A stretch of 64,000 nt of DNA, from assembly GCF_002289575.1 (NCBI RefSeq), contig NZ_NTGA01000014.1:62001-126000 (forward strand), read 5' to 3'. Each line of letters begins with the position of its first letter. The first letter of the stretch is position 1. This document shows positions 42,435 to 50,481 of the stretch, piece by piece. The DNA is from Dietzia natronolimnaea. GTDB lineage: Bacteria > Actinomycetota > Actinomycetes > Mycobacteriales > Mycobacteriaceae. A model generated the notes under the pieces. That model saw only the letters and a list, made by a program, of their open reading frames with translations. It was not told where the DNA came from and did not search any database. Made by a program: the position numbers and the translations under genes.

Positions 42435-43939
42435 CCGCCCCCTCCGCCGCGGCGGCGTTGGTGCCGGGCGTCGTGTTGCTCCCGTTGGCGGCGGCGGTCC
42501 TCGTCGTCGTCGTCCCCACCGCCGCCCGGCGGGTGATCGGACTGATCGCGGCGCTCCTCACCGCCGCGACGGGGATCGCGGTGGTGGCTCTGGTCGTCGC
42601 GCACGGGCCGCTCGCGGTGTCCCTCGGCGGACACCGACCCCCGCTCGGCATCTCGCTGCGCGCGGACGGGATCAGTGCAGCGTTCCTGCTGCTCTCCGCG
42701 GTGGTCGGGGCCGTGGTGTCGGTCCACGCGTCGGCTCACCCTCCCTCGACCGGCGTCACCGGGTCCAGGGACTGGTTCTGGCCGACATGGCTGCTCGCGT
42801 GGTCGGGCCTGGCGGCGGTGTTCGTCTCGGGCGACCTGTTCAACCTGTACGTCGCCCTGGAGATCGTCGGCCTCGCGGCAGTCCTACTGGTCGCCCTGGG
42901 CGGACCGGACGCCTGGCGGGCGGCCTTCCGCTACCTCATCGTGGCGGTCGCGGGCTCACTGCTGTTCCTACTGGCGCTGACGCTCGTGTACTCCGCCACC
43001 GGGACCCTCGACCTCGCGCTCGCGGGCGAGCGTCTGGCCGGGTCGGACGACGGCCCCCTCCTCACGGCCGTCCTGGCGCTGACGATGGCGGGCATGGCAC
43101 TCAAGTCGGCGGTGTTCCCGCTCCACGGGTGGCTGCCCGGGGCCCACGGGCAGGCCCCGGCGGCGGTGAGCCCGATCCTGTCGGGCCTCGTGGTCAAAGC
43201 GTCGTTCGTCGTCGCCATCCGGGTGTGGACCGAGGTCACCGGTCCCGTCACCGGCGTGGCGGTGGTGATCGGCGTCGCGGCGGCCGGGTCGATCCTGTGG
43301 GCCGGCCTGGCCGCACTCCGCGCCACCGGGTTCAAGCGGCTCGTCGCGTACTCCACCGTCTCCCAGGTCGGATACCTGTTCCTCTTCTTCCCGCTCGCCG
43401 CCGCCGCCGACCGGCAGGGGATTCCCGCGACGGTGGCCCTGGGCGCGGTGGTGACCCTCGCCGTGGCGCACGGGCTCGCCAAGTCGGCCCTCTTCCTGGC
43501 CGCGGGCATCTTCAAGGAGCAGCTCGGGAACGACCGGATCGACTCCCTCACCGGGCGGGGCGCCGAGCTGCCGGTGGTGACCATGGCGATAGGGATCTGC
43601 GCGGTCAGCCTGGCCGGGCTCCCCGTGACTCTCGGCTTCGCCGGCAAGTGGCAGCTGCTCTCCGCTGCCGTCGAGGTCCGGGCCTGGTGGATCGTGGCGG
43701 TGGTGGCGGCGGGCACGCTCGTGGCCGCCGGGTACCTGCTGCGCCCACTGCAGGCCCTGCTGACCGGGGCGGCCGAGGACGGCATCGACTCCGCACCGCA
43801 CCGGGCGCGCCCCGCCCCGCCCCGCGTCGTGACCGTGCTCCCCCTCCTGCTCGCGCTGGTGACCGTCGGCGCGACCTTCGCGTCCGTCCCGCTCGCCGAG
43901 CTCGCGACCGTCGGCCTGACCCCGGGGGTCCAGCCATGA
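42431..43939 (+). CDS. Antiporter-like subunit D1 (NuoM/N-like, second operon)
   Basis: A 502-aa membrane protein. The charged residues expected for a proton path are all present: TM5 Glu144 (LYVALEIVGLA), TM7 Lys (MALKSAVFPLHGWLP), TM8 Lys (LSGLVVKASFVVAIR) and Lys in GLPVTLGFAGKWQL. The discontinuous-helix sequence KRLVAYSTVSQVGY is intact. GTG at 42431 overlaps the preceding stop (GTGA). This is the first of three consecutive antiporter-like subunits. Confidence 0.9.
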   Translation: MTAPSAAAALVPGVVLLPLAAAVLVVVVPTAARRVIGLIAALLTAATGIAVVALVVAHGPLAVSLGGHRPPLGISLRADGISAAFLLLSAVVGAVVSVHASAHPPSTGVTGSRDWFWPTWLLAWSGLAAVFVSGDLFNLYVALEIVGLAAVLLVALGGPDAWRAAFRYLIVAVAGSLLFLLALTLVYSATGTLDLALAGERLAGSDDGPLLTAVLALTMAGMALKSAVFPLHGWLPGAHGQAPAAVSPILSGLVVKASFVVAIRVWTEVTGPVTGVAVVIGVAAAGSILWAGLAALRATGFKRLVAYSTVSQVGYLFLFFPLAAAADRQGIPATVALGAVVTLAVAHGLAKSALFLAAGIFKEQLGNDRIDSLTGRGAELPVVTMAIGICAVSLAGLPVTLGFAGKWQLLSAAVEVRAWWIVAVVAAGTLVAAGYLLRPLQALLTGAAEDGIDSAPHRARPAPPRVVTVLPLLLALVTVGATFASVPLAELATVGLTPGVQP

Positions 43940-45483
43940 CCGACCTCGTGGACCTCCTGCCGGGCAGCCTGCTCGTCCTGTCGCCGCTGGCGATCTCGCT
44001 CGTCACCGCCGTGGCCGTCTTCCTCATCCCCGAGGGGGGAGTCCGCTCGAGATCGACCGTCAACCTCGGCGCCGCCGCGGTCAAGCTGGGACTCATCGCG
44101 CTGATGGTGCCGGTCGTGGTGGGCGGGGCCAGGCCCGAGTGGCGGACCGCGCTGCTGCCGGGGATCGACTTCGTCCTGCGCATCGAGCCCCTGTCCCTGC
44201 TGTTCGCGGGACTGTCGTCCCTGCTATGGCTGCTGACCACCGTGTACGCCATCGGATACCTCGAGGACCGCCCGCACCGCAGCCGGTTCTTCGGGTTCTT
44301 CGCCCTGTGCGTGACCGCGACCGTCGGGATCGCCTTCTCCGGGAACCTCGTGACGTTCCTGCTGTTCTACGAGCTGCTCACCCTGGTCACCTACCCACTG
44401 GTGGTGCACAACGGCACCGCGGCCGCGCGACGCTCCGGCCGCCTCTACATGCTGTACACCCTCGGCGGTGGGCTCAGCCTGCTCACCGGGATCGTCTGGC
44501 TCTCCGCCCTGGTCGGCGACGTCGAGTTCAGCCCGGGCGGGGTCGAGGCGGTGGGCGCACTCGCGGCGGACTCGCCGGCCACGGCCGTCGCGATCTTCGC
44601 CCTCATGGTCGCCGGCCTGGGCGTCAAGGCCGCGCTGTTCCCCCTCCACGGCTGGCTGCCCCGCGCGATGGTCGCGCCCGCACCCGTCAGTGCCCTGCTC
44701 CACGCGGTGGCCGTGGTCAAGGCGGGCGTGTTCGGCCTGGTCCGCGTGATCGACGATGTCTACGGCGTGGAGGTGGCCTCCGCTCTCGGGGTCCTCACGC
44801 CCCTGCTCGTCCTGGCCTCCTTCACCGTGCTCTACGGATCGGTGCGCGCGCTCTTCCAGGACGACCTCAAGAAGCGACTCGCCTACTCGACCGTCAGCCA
44901 GGTGTCCTACATCACGCTGGGGATCACCCTGGTCACCGCGGTGGGCACCGCCGGCGGCCTGGCCCACCTCGTGCACCAGGGCCTCATGAAGATCACCCTG
45001 TTCTTCTGCGCGGGGTTGTTCGCCGAGGTCCTGGGGATCAAGACCGTCTCGGCCCTGGCGGGACTGGGCCGACGCATGCCGTGGACGTGCGCGGCGTTCA
45101 CCGTCGGCGCGTTCGGCATGATCGGTGTGCCCCCGGTCGCAGGGTTCATCTCCAAGTGGGAGCTGGGGCTCGGGGCGCTCGACTCGGAGAACCAGTGGGT
45201 GCTCTGGGTCCTGGTGGCCAGCGCGGTGCTCAACAGCGCGTACTTCCTGCCCCCCGTCGTGGCCATGTGGTTCCGACGCGCTGAAGAATCGCGCGGGGAG
45301 TCGCACCAGGATTCGCCGGAGGTGCCCGACTACCGACGCCGGCGGGGGCTCGAGGCCCCGGCCGCCCTCCTCGTCCCCGCGGTCATCACCGCCGGACTCT
45401 CCCTGGCCGTCGGGATCGTCGCCGCCGCCCCCTACGCCCCGCTGGCCATGGCCACCTTCATCGCGCGAGGGGTGTTCCCGTGA
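43936..45483 (+). CDS. Antiporter-like subunit D2 (NuoL/M-like, second operon)
   Basis: A 515-aa membrane protein with TM5 Glu146 (FLLFYELLTLVTYPLVVH), TM7 Lys (GVKAALFPLHGWLP), TM8 Lys (HAVAVVKAGVFGLVRV), KRLAYSTVSQVSY and GVPPVAGFISKWE. It is closest in feel to MrpA/NuoL N-terminal cores but lacks the long lateral helix and MnhB parts. ATG at 43936 overlaps the D1 stop. Confidence 0.9.
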   Translation: MTDLVDLLPGSLLVLSPLAISLVTAVAVFLIPEGGVRSRSTVNLGAAAVKLGLIALMVPVVVGGARPEWRTALLPGIDFVLRIEPLSLLFAGLSSLLWLLTTVYAIGYLEDRPHRSRFFGFFALCVTATVGIAFSGNLVTFLLFYELLTLVTYPLVVHNGTAAARRSGRLYMLYTLGGGLSLLTGIVWLSALVGDVEFSPGGVEAVGALAADSPATAVAIFALMVAGLGVKAALFPLHGWLPRAMVAPAPVSALLHAVAVVKAGVFGLVRVIDDVYGVEVASALGVLTPLLVLASFTVLYGSVRALFQDDLKKRLAYSTVSQVSYITLGITLVTAVGTAGGLAHLVHQGLMKITLFFCAGLFAEVLGIKTVSALAGLGRRMPWTCAAFTVGAFGMIGVPPVAGFISKWELGLGALDSENQWVLWVLVASAVLNSAYFLPPVVAMWFRRAEESRGESHQDSPEVPDYRRRRGLEAPAALLVPAVITAGLSLAVGIVAAAPYAPLAMATFIARGVFP

Positions 45484-47279
45484 CCACCACGCTGTGGACC
45501 GCGACCTTCCTGCTCCCCCTGCTGGTCGCCGCGGGGCTGGGGATCCTGGCCACGAGCCGCGTCATCGGCGAGGTGGGCGGCCGCGCCATCGGCGGGGTAT
45601 CAGTGCTACTGGTCCGCCTGGCCCCCCTCACGTGCCTGCCCGCGATCCTGCTCACCGTGGCCCCCGGGGCGGGCGGGGGCATCCCGATCGACGTGCCGTG
45701 GCTGCTGGTGGGCACCCACCTCGAACTCGACGCACTCGGCCGGCCGCTGGTGCTGGTGTCCGCACTGCTCTACGGCTCCGCCCTGGCCGCGGTCGCGTGG
45801 ACGGCCACGGACCGCAGCCGCGACCTCGTGGCGTTCCTCCTGATCTGCCACACCGGCACCACAGCGGTGTTCACCGCGGCCGACGCGGTGACCTTCTACC
45901 TCGGATACGCGGTGATGAGCTTCGCCGCCTACGGGTTGGTCGTGCACTACCGGACCGAGTCGGCGATGCGGGCGGGGCGCGTCTACCTGGTGCTCACCGT
46001 GGTGAGCGAGACCGCCATCCTCGCCGCGATCCTCATGGTGGCCGCCGCGGGCGGGACCCGGCTCGCCGACGCCCCGGCCGCCGTCGCCGCCGCGCCGAAC
46101 ACGGGGGTGATCGTCGCGCTGCTGCTGGTCGGGTTCGGCGTGAAGGCCGGGACGCTGCCGCTGCACGTGTGGCTCCCGCTCGCCCACCCGGCGGCGCCGC
46201 CCGCCGCGAGCGCGGTCCTGTCCGGCGCGATGGTCAAGGCCGGCCTGGTGGGGTGGCTTCGATTCCTCCCCCTCGGGGAGGTCGCCCTGCCCGGGTGGGG
46301 ACTGACCCTGGTCCTGCTGGCGCTGGGCGGGGCGTTCCTCGCGGTCCCGGCCGGCGAGCTCCAGAAGGACCCCAAGGTGGTGCTGGCCTACTCCACCATC
46401 AGCCAGATGGGGTTCCTCGCCGCGCTCGTCGGGGTCGCGCTCGCCGCACCCGAACTCGCGCCGGCGGTCGCGCCGGCCGCCGTGACCTACGCCGTCCACC
46501 ACGCGCTGGCCAAGGGCGCGCTGTTCCTCGGTGTCCCGGTGTGGAAGCACCACGCCCGGGGAGTCAGACGGTGGATCGTCGTGGTGGGGCTGGTCGGGGC
46601 CGGGCTCGCGGTGGCCGGGGCCCCGTTCAGCTCCGGCTCGGTGGGCAAGTACGCCGCCAAGTCCGCCGTCGGCGAGGCCACCGTCCTGGGGATGGACCTC
46701 GTCACCCTGCTCCCCCTCATCGCGACCGGGTCGACGCTGCTCCTCCTGCGCTTCGGGTGGCTGCTCGCGCACGGAGAGCCGGAGACCCGCCGGCGTGGGG
46801 ACGCCGAACTCGCCGCCTGGCTGGTCCTGGTGGCCGGCGGGATCACACTGCCCTGGATCGTCACCGACCTCTGGCTACCGGTCGGGACGGTCCCCGGCCT
46901 CGACGCCGTGACCCTGTGGGACGCCACCTGGCCGATTCTGCTGGGATTGGCGATCGGCGGGCTGGCCTGGTGGCTGTCCGCGCGGGACATCCTGCCCGGG
47001 TGGGCCGCCCACCCCGACGGCCGCACTGTCCCACCCGGTGACCTGGTCGTCCCCGAGGAACGGCTCGTCCGGTCGGCGATGGCGTTCACACGGTCGGCGG
47101 CCGTGGGTCCGCGTCGCGTGATCGAGCAGGCCGCCGCACGCCTGACCGCGCATCATCCCGCCGACAGGGCGGGTCGCGGGGTCGACACGATCGAGGCGCT
47201 CCTACGGTCCCGCGCCGGACGCGGCCTGCTCCTCCTCGGGCTGGCCACGGTCCTCGTGGCCGCGGAGGTGGCCTCATGA
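45480..47279 (+). CDS. Antiporter-like subunit D3 lacking the TM5 glutamate (second operon)
   Basis: A 599-aa proton-conducting-transporter-family protein. TM7 Lys (GVKAGTLPLHVWLP), TM8 Lys (LSGAMVKAGLVGWLRF), LAYSTISQMGF and a Lys-bearing TM12 (SGSVGKYAAKS) are kept. The TM5 segment reads TFYLGYAVMSFAAYGLVVH, so Ala144 stands where D2 has Glu146. About 100 extra C-terminal residues include two cytoplasmic stretches and a final helix (GLLLLGLATVLVAAEVAS). GTG at 45480 overlaps the D2 stop. It is probably a structural or altered-function module. Confidence 0.88.
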   Translation: MTTTLWTATFLLPLLVAAGLGILATSRVIGEVGGRAIGGVSVLLVRLAPLTCLPAILLTVAPGAGGGIPIDVPWLLVGTHLELDALGRPLVLVSALLYGSALAAVAWTATDRSRDLVAFLLICHTGTTAVFTAADAVTFYLGYAVMSFAAYGLVVHYRTESAMRAGRVYLVLTVVSETAILAAILMVAAAGGTRLADAPAAVAAAPNTGVIVALLLVGFGVKAGTLPLHVWLPLAHPAAPPAASAVLSGAMVKAGLVGWLRFLPLGEVALPGWGLTLVLLALGGAFLAVPAGELQKDPKVVLAYSTISQMGFLAALVGVALAAPELAPAVAPAAVTYAVHHALAKGALFLGVPVWKHHARGVRRWIVVVGLVGAGLAVAGAPFSSGSVGKYAAKSAVGEATVLGMDLVTLLPLIATGSTLLLLRFGWLLAHGEPETRRRGDAELAAWLVLVAGGITLPWIVTDLWLPVGTVPGLDAVTLWDATWPILLGLAIGGLAWWLSARDILPGWAAHPDGRTVPPGDLVVPEERLVRSAMAFTRSAAVGPRRVIEQAAARLTAHHPADRAGRGVDTIEALLRSRAGRGLLLLGLATVLVAAEVAS

Positions 47280-47809
47280 TCCGCTACGCCCGTTCCGGGA
47301 TCGTCCGGTTCCTGCCGCTGCTGCTCCTGTGGTGGGTCCTCGCCGAGGGTGACCCGCGGTTCTGGTACTACGGGCTCGCGGCGGCCGTGGCGGCGACGGC
47401 TCTGAGCCTCCGGGCGATCCCACCGGCGCGCGACCGGACCGGTCGGCGGCCGTGGGCGGCGCCGCAGTTGGCGGGGTGGTTCCTGCTCCAACTCCTGCGT
47501 GGCGGCGCCGACGTGGCCCGCCGGGCGCTGGACCCCCGCATGCCCATCTCCCCACACACACTGCGGCTCCCGATCCGGTCCGGGACACCCGCCGGTCGCC
47601 GCCTGGCGCTGTGGATGATCAACCTCATGCCCGGCACCCTTGTGGTGGACGAGGGATCGGACGAGGACCAAGGGACGGACGAGGGCGAGGGTTCCGACGA
47701 CGACGAGGCCACGGACTGGGTGGAGTTGCACGTGCTCGCGGAGAACATCGACGCGGCCCACGCGTGGGCCGGACTCGAGCATCGCCTGGGGCGCATCTTC
47801 GGGAGCTGA
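47276..47809 (+). CDS. Mrp-like subunit E (second operon)
   Basis: A 177-aa MnhE-family protein. N-terminal helices (GIVRFLPLLLLWWVLAEG; FWYYGLAAAVAATALSL) and AGWFLLQLLRGGADVARRAL are followed by INLMPGTLVVDE, the family core. Between this and VELHVLAENIDA lies an acidic insert (DEDQGTDEGEGSDDDE). It is the last gene of the second operon, whereas E precedes F and G in the first. Confidence 0.88.
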   Translation: MIRYARSGIVRFLPLLLLWWVLAEGDPRFWYYGLAAAVAATALSLRAIPPARDRTGRRPWAAPQLAGWFLLQLLRGGADVARRALDPRMPISPHTLRLPIRSGTPAGRRLALWMINLMPGTLVVDEGSDEDQGTDEGEGSDDDEATDWVELHVLAENIDAAHAWAGLEHRLGRIFGS

Positions 47810-47888
47810 CCCGGAGCGGGCGGAGCTGGCGAGGCGCGCGGTTCAGGACGCGCCGATCGGGCCGGCGGACCTCCGGCGGCGGGGTAAC

Positions 47889-47902
47889 GTGACACGTGTC
47901 AC
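47889..47902. promoter_or_regulatory. 14-bp perfect palindrome upstream of the LLM gene
   Basis: GTGACAC-GTGTCAC lies 38 nt before the LLM oxidoreductase start, in the 130-nt gap after the Mrp-like operon. It is a candidate operator for a dimeric repressor. The cognate regulator is not in the window. Confidence 0.55.
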
Positions 47903-47939
47903 TTTTCCGCCTGTTGCTCCGTCCTGCCGAAGGGCACGC

Positions 47940-49064
47940 ATGACCTACGACGACCCCGCCCTGCCGCTCATGCCCGAGCTCGCCTGCTACGGCCTGGCCG
48001 GACACAGCGCGTCGCCGGCCGACCTCATCGTCGAGGCGGCCCGGGCGGAGGAGCTGGGGCTCGGATCGATCCTCCTGTCGGAACGGTTCGCCCTCAAGGA
48101 CGCGGCGGTCATGGCGGGTGCCGCGGTCGCTGCGACCACCCGGATCGGCGTGGGGACCGCCGCGACCAACCACAACACCCGGCACCCGCTCGTCACCGCG
48201 ACCATGGCCACCACGCTGCACCGGATGTCCGGCGGTCGGTACGCCTTCGGGCTGGGCCGCGGCATCCCGCTGCTGTTCGACATCATGGGCCTGCCGCACG
48301 TCACCTCCGCGCAACTCGAGGACGCGGTGGGCATCTACCGCACGCTGTGGCGGGGCGGATCCGTGGTGGGCCACGACGGCCCGGCGGGCAGCTACCCCTA
48401 CCTCGTCCAGGACTCGTCCTTCGACGAGGACGTCCCGGTTCTGCTCATGGCCATGGGAGACAACTCGCTCCGGCTCGCCGGACGGATCGCCGACGGCGTG
48501 GTCCTGCACACCTTCATGTCCGACGCGGCCGTCGCCAGATCCGTCCGGCTGGTCCGCGAGGCCGCCGAGCGGGCGGGCCGCGATCCGGCGCAGGTGAGGA
48601 TCTGGTCGGTGATGGCCACCATCGAGGACTCGCTCGACGAGACCGCGCGCCTGCGCAAGCTCGTCGGTCGCCTGGCCACCTACCTCACCGGGTACGGCGA
48701 CGTGCTGGTCCGGGTGAACGGCTGGGACCCGGCGGGCCTGGAACGGTTCCGCGCCGACGAGCGCCTGTCCGCGCACTCCGGGGCGCTCGACGCGACCGAC
48801 GACCTCGACATCCTGCGCCACGCCCGCGAGGTGCTGCCCGACGAGTGGGTGGCCTGCGCGGCGGTCGGCAGCGCAGACCACTGCGCCGACCGCATCGAGG
48901 GGCAGCTCGCGCTCGGCGCGGACTCCGTCGTCCTGCACGGCGCCACCCCGGACGAGCTCGCCCCGGTCCTGGCCGCCTGGCGCCGGCGGCGCGACCCCCG
49001 CCGGTTCGACCGCCTCGCCACCAACCCCGGACGATTCCTCCTGCGGAAGGACCCCCAGACATGA
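47940..49064 (+). CDS. LLM-class flavin/F420-dependent oxidoreductase
   Basis: A 374-aa luciferase-like TIM-barrel protein. It has AARAEELGLGSILLSERF, TTRIGVGTAATNHNTRHP, LHRMSGGRYAFGLGRG and LLMAMGDNSLRLAGRIADGV. These match a family of probable F420-dependent enzymes in mycobacteria. Substrate unknown. ATG at 47940 follows GAAGGG by about 7 nt. The stop overlaps the next gene (ATGA), so the oxidoreductase and the kinase-like protein are made together. Confidence 0.85.
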   Translation: MTYDDPALPLMPELACYGLAGHSASPADLIVEAARAEELGLGSILLSERFALKDAAVMAGAAVAATTRIGVGTAATNHNTRHPLVTATMATTLHRMSGGRYAFGLGRGIPLLFDIMGLPHVTSAQLEDAVGIYRTLWRGGSVVGHDGPAGSYPYLVQDSSFDEDVPVLLMAMGDNSLRLAGRIADGVVLHTFMSDAAVARSVRLVREAAERAGRDPAQVRIWSVMATIEDSLDETARLRKLVGRLATYLTGYGDVLVRVNGWDPAGLERFRADERLSAHSGALDATDDLDILRHAREVLPDEWVACAAVGSADHCADRIEGQLALGADSVVLHGATPDELAPVLAAWRRRRDPRRFDRLATNPGRFLLRKDPQT

Positions 49065-50122
49065 CCGGTGTCGAGTCGAGCGCCCCCGTGGTCTGTACGC
49101 CGGAGGAGGTGACGGCGCAGTGGCTCACCGCGGCGCTCGGCACCGAGGTCCGGTCGGCGCGGACCGAGGCCGTGGGGACGGGGCAGATCGGCTGCTGCGT
49201 GGTCGCCCACGTGGACGGTGACGGGCTGCCTCCGACGCTGTTCGTCAAACTCCCGAACCCCGACGAGGGCATGCGGCCGCTCCTGCACGGCGTCTACCGC
49301 AGCGAGGTCCTGTTCTACCGTGACCTGGCGCCGACCGTGGCCGTGCGGGTCCCTCGGGCCCGGTTCGCGGTTCTCGGGGAGCGGGAGGGCGACTTCACGC
49401 TCGTGCTCGACGACGTGTCACCGCTGGTCCAGGGCGACCAGCTCACCGGGCTGACGATCGACGACGCCCGCGACTGCGCGATCAACCTCGCCGGACTGCA
49501 CGGACCACGCTGGTGCGATCCGGCACTGCGCGGCATCGACGGGCTCTCCTGCCCGTCGGTCGAGGACAACGTCACCCTGCAGGAGCTCGGCGGGCCGGCC
49601 CTGGAGGCGTTCCTCTCCGAGTTGGGGGACAGGCTCGACGACGACGAGCGGCGGATCCTGTCCGAGATCGCGCCGCTGATCGCCGACTGGGCCAACGGGC
49701 GGTCCGATCGCTACACCCTCTTGCACGCCGACTATCGCGCCGACAACATGCTGATCGACCCCTCGGGGCAGCGGCCGTCCCTGGCCTGCGACTGGCAGAC
49801 CCTCACCGTGGGGCTGCCCGGGCGGGACCTCGGCGGTTTTCTCGGATCCAGTCTGGACGTCGCCGACCGCCGGGCCGCCGAGCGGGGGATCGTGGCCGAC
49901 TATCACCGCGCGCTCGTCGGATTCGGGGTGGCCGACTACTCCCTCGACACCTGCTGGGACGACTACGTGTACGGGTTGCTCCAGACTCCGGTCCTCGGGA
50001 TCTTCGGCTGGATGTACGGCACCCGGACCGAGCGCGGGGACGAGATGTTCGCCCTGCTCATGCGGCGGGCCTGTCGGGCCATCGCGGACCATGACGCCCT
50101 CGCCGTGGTCCGCGGCGGCTGA
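49061..50122 (+). CDS. Aminoglycoside phosphotransferase/ecdysteroid kinase-like protein
   Basis: A 353-aa kinase-fold protein. The catalytic loop LLHADYRADNML (HxDxxxxN) and metal-binding ACDWQT (DFG position) are intact; LFVKLPNP holds the ATP-site Lys. It resembles APH/ChoK-type small-molecule kinases that often accompany acyl-CoA dehydrogenases or F420 enzymes in mycobacteria. Coupling to the LLM enzyme suggests phosphorylation of the same metabolite; that is inference. Nothing points to antibiotic resistance specifically. Confidence 0.83.
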   Translation: MTGVESSAPVVCTPEEVTAQWLTAALGTEVRSARTEAVGTGQIGCCVVAHVDGDGLPPTLFVKLPNPDEGMRPLLHGVYRSEVLFYRDLAPTVAVRVPRARFAVLGEREGDFTLVLDDVSPLVQGDQLTGLTIDDARDCAINLAGLHGPRWCDPALRGIDGLSCPSVEDNVTLQELGGPALEAFLSELGDRLDDDERRILSEIAPLIADWANGRSDRYTLLHADYRADNMLIDPSGQRPSLACDWQTLTVGLPGRDLGGFLGSSLDVADRRAAERGIVADYHRALVGFGVADYSLDTCWDDYVYGLLQTPVLGIFGWMYGTRTERGDEMFALLMRRACRAIADHDALAVVRGG

Positions 50123-50481
50123 CCCACCGCTCCGCAGACCCCCTGCCCCGACGCCCCCAACCGGGTGGCGCGTCGCCTTTGCCACCGCCCGGCCGCCCCC
50201 GCCGGGTTACGCGTCGCCTATGCCACCGCCCGGCCACCCCCGCCGGGTTGCGCGTCGCCTATGCCCGCTCGTCGATGACTCGCGCTGCCGCAATGGACCA
50301 TTCCGGGCGCGTAACCGATAAAGCCCAGCGGAGGCGCGACCGTTCAGGCCCGGCGGAAGAGCGGCCCCGCGCACGGGAAGGGCCCGACCCCGCTCGTCGC
50401 GGGATCGGGCCCCGTACCGCAGTCGTGCCGGGCTCGCCGTGCACGTTTGTGCTCAGCTCACCGTGCTCGGCTACCGCGTCG
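50123..50481. repeat. Convergent-gene spacer with 41-bp direct repeats and inverted motif
   Basis: No gene is seen. 41-bp units begin at 50161, 50202 and (partial) 50243, each opening CCGGGT. GGTTACGCG and GGTTGCGCG (50205-50213, 50246-50254) face the inverse CGCGTAACC at 50308-50316. GGACCATTCC at 50295-50304, then three bases, then CGCGTAA matches the element at 16191-16210 at 17 of 20 positions. The katA terminator lies at 50380-50412. Confidence 0.7.
50380..50412 (-). terminator. Terminator of katA
   Basis: A 14-bp stem (50380-50393 with 50399-50412), one wobble pair and a 5-nt loop, about 70 nt downstream of the katA stop. Confidence 0.75.

Noticed and set aside
49061-50122. Aminoglycoside resistance gene
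   Set aside because: Only the general kinase fold is evident; operon context with an LLM oxidoreductase points to metabolism.
50161-50265. CRISPR array
   Set aside because: 41-bp units are contiguous without unique spacers, and no cas genes occur in the window.
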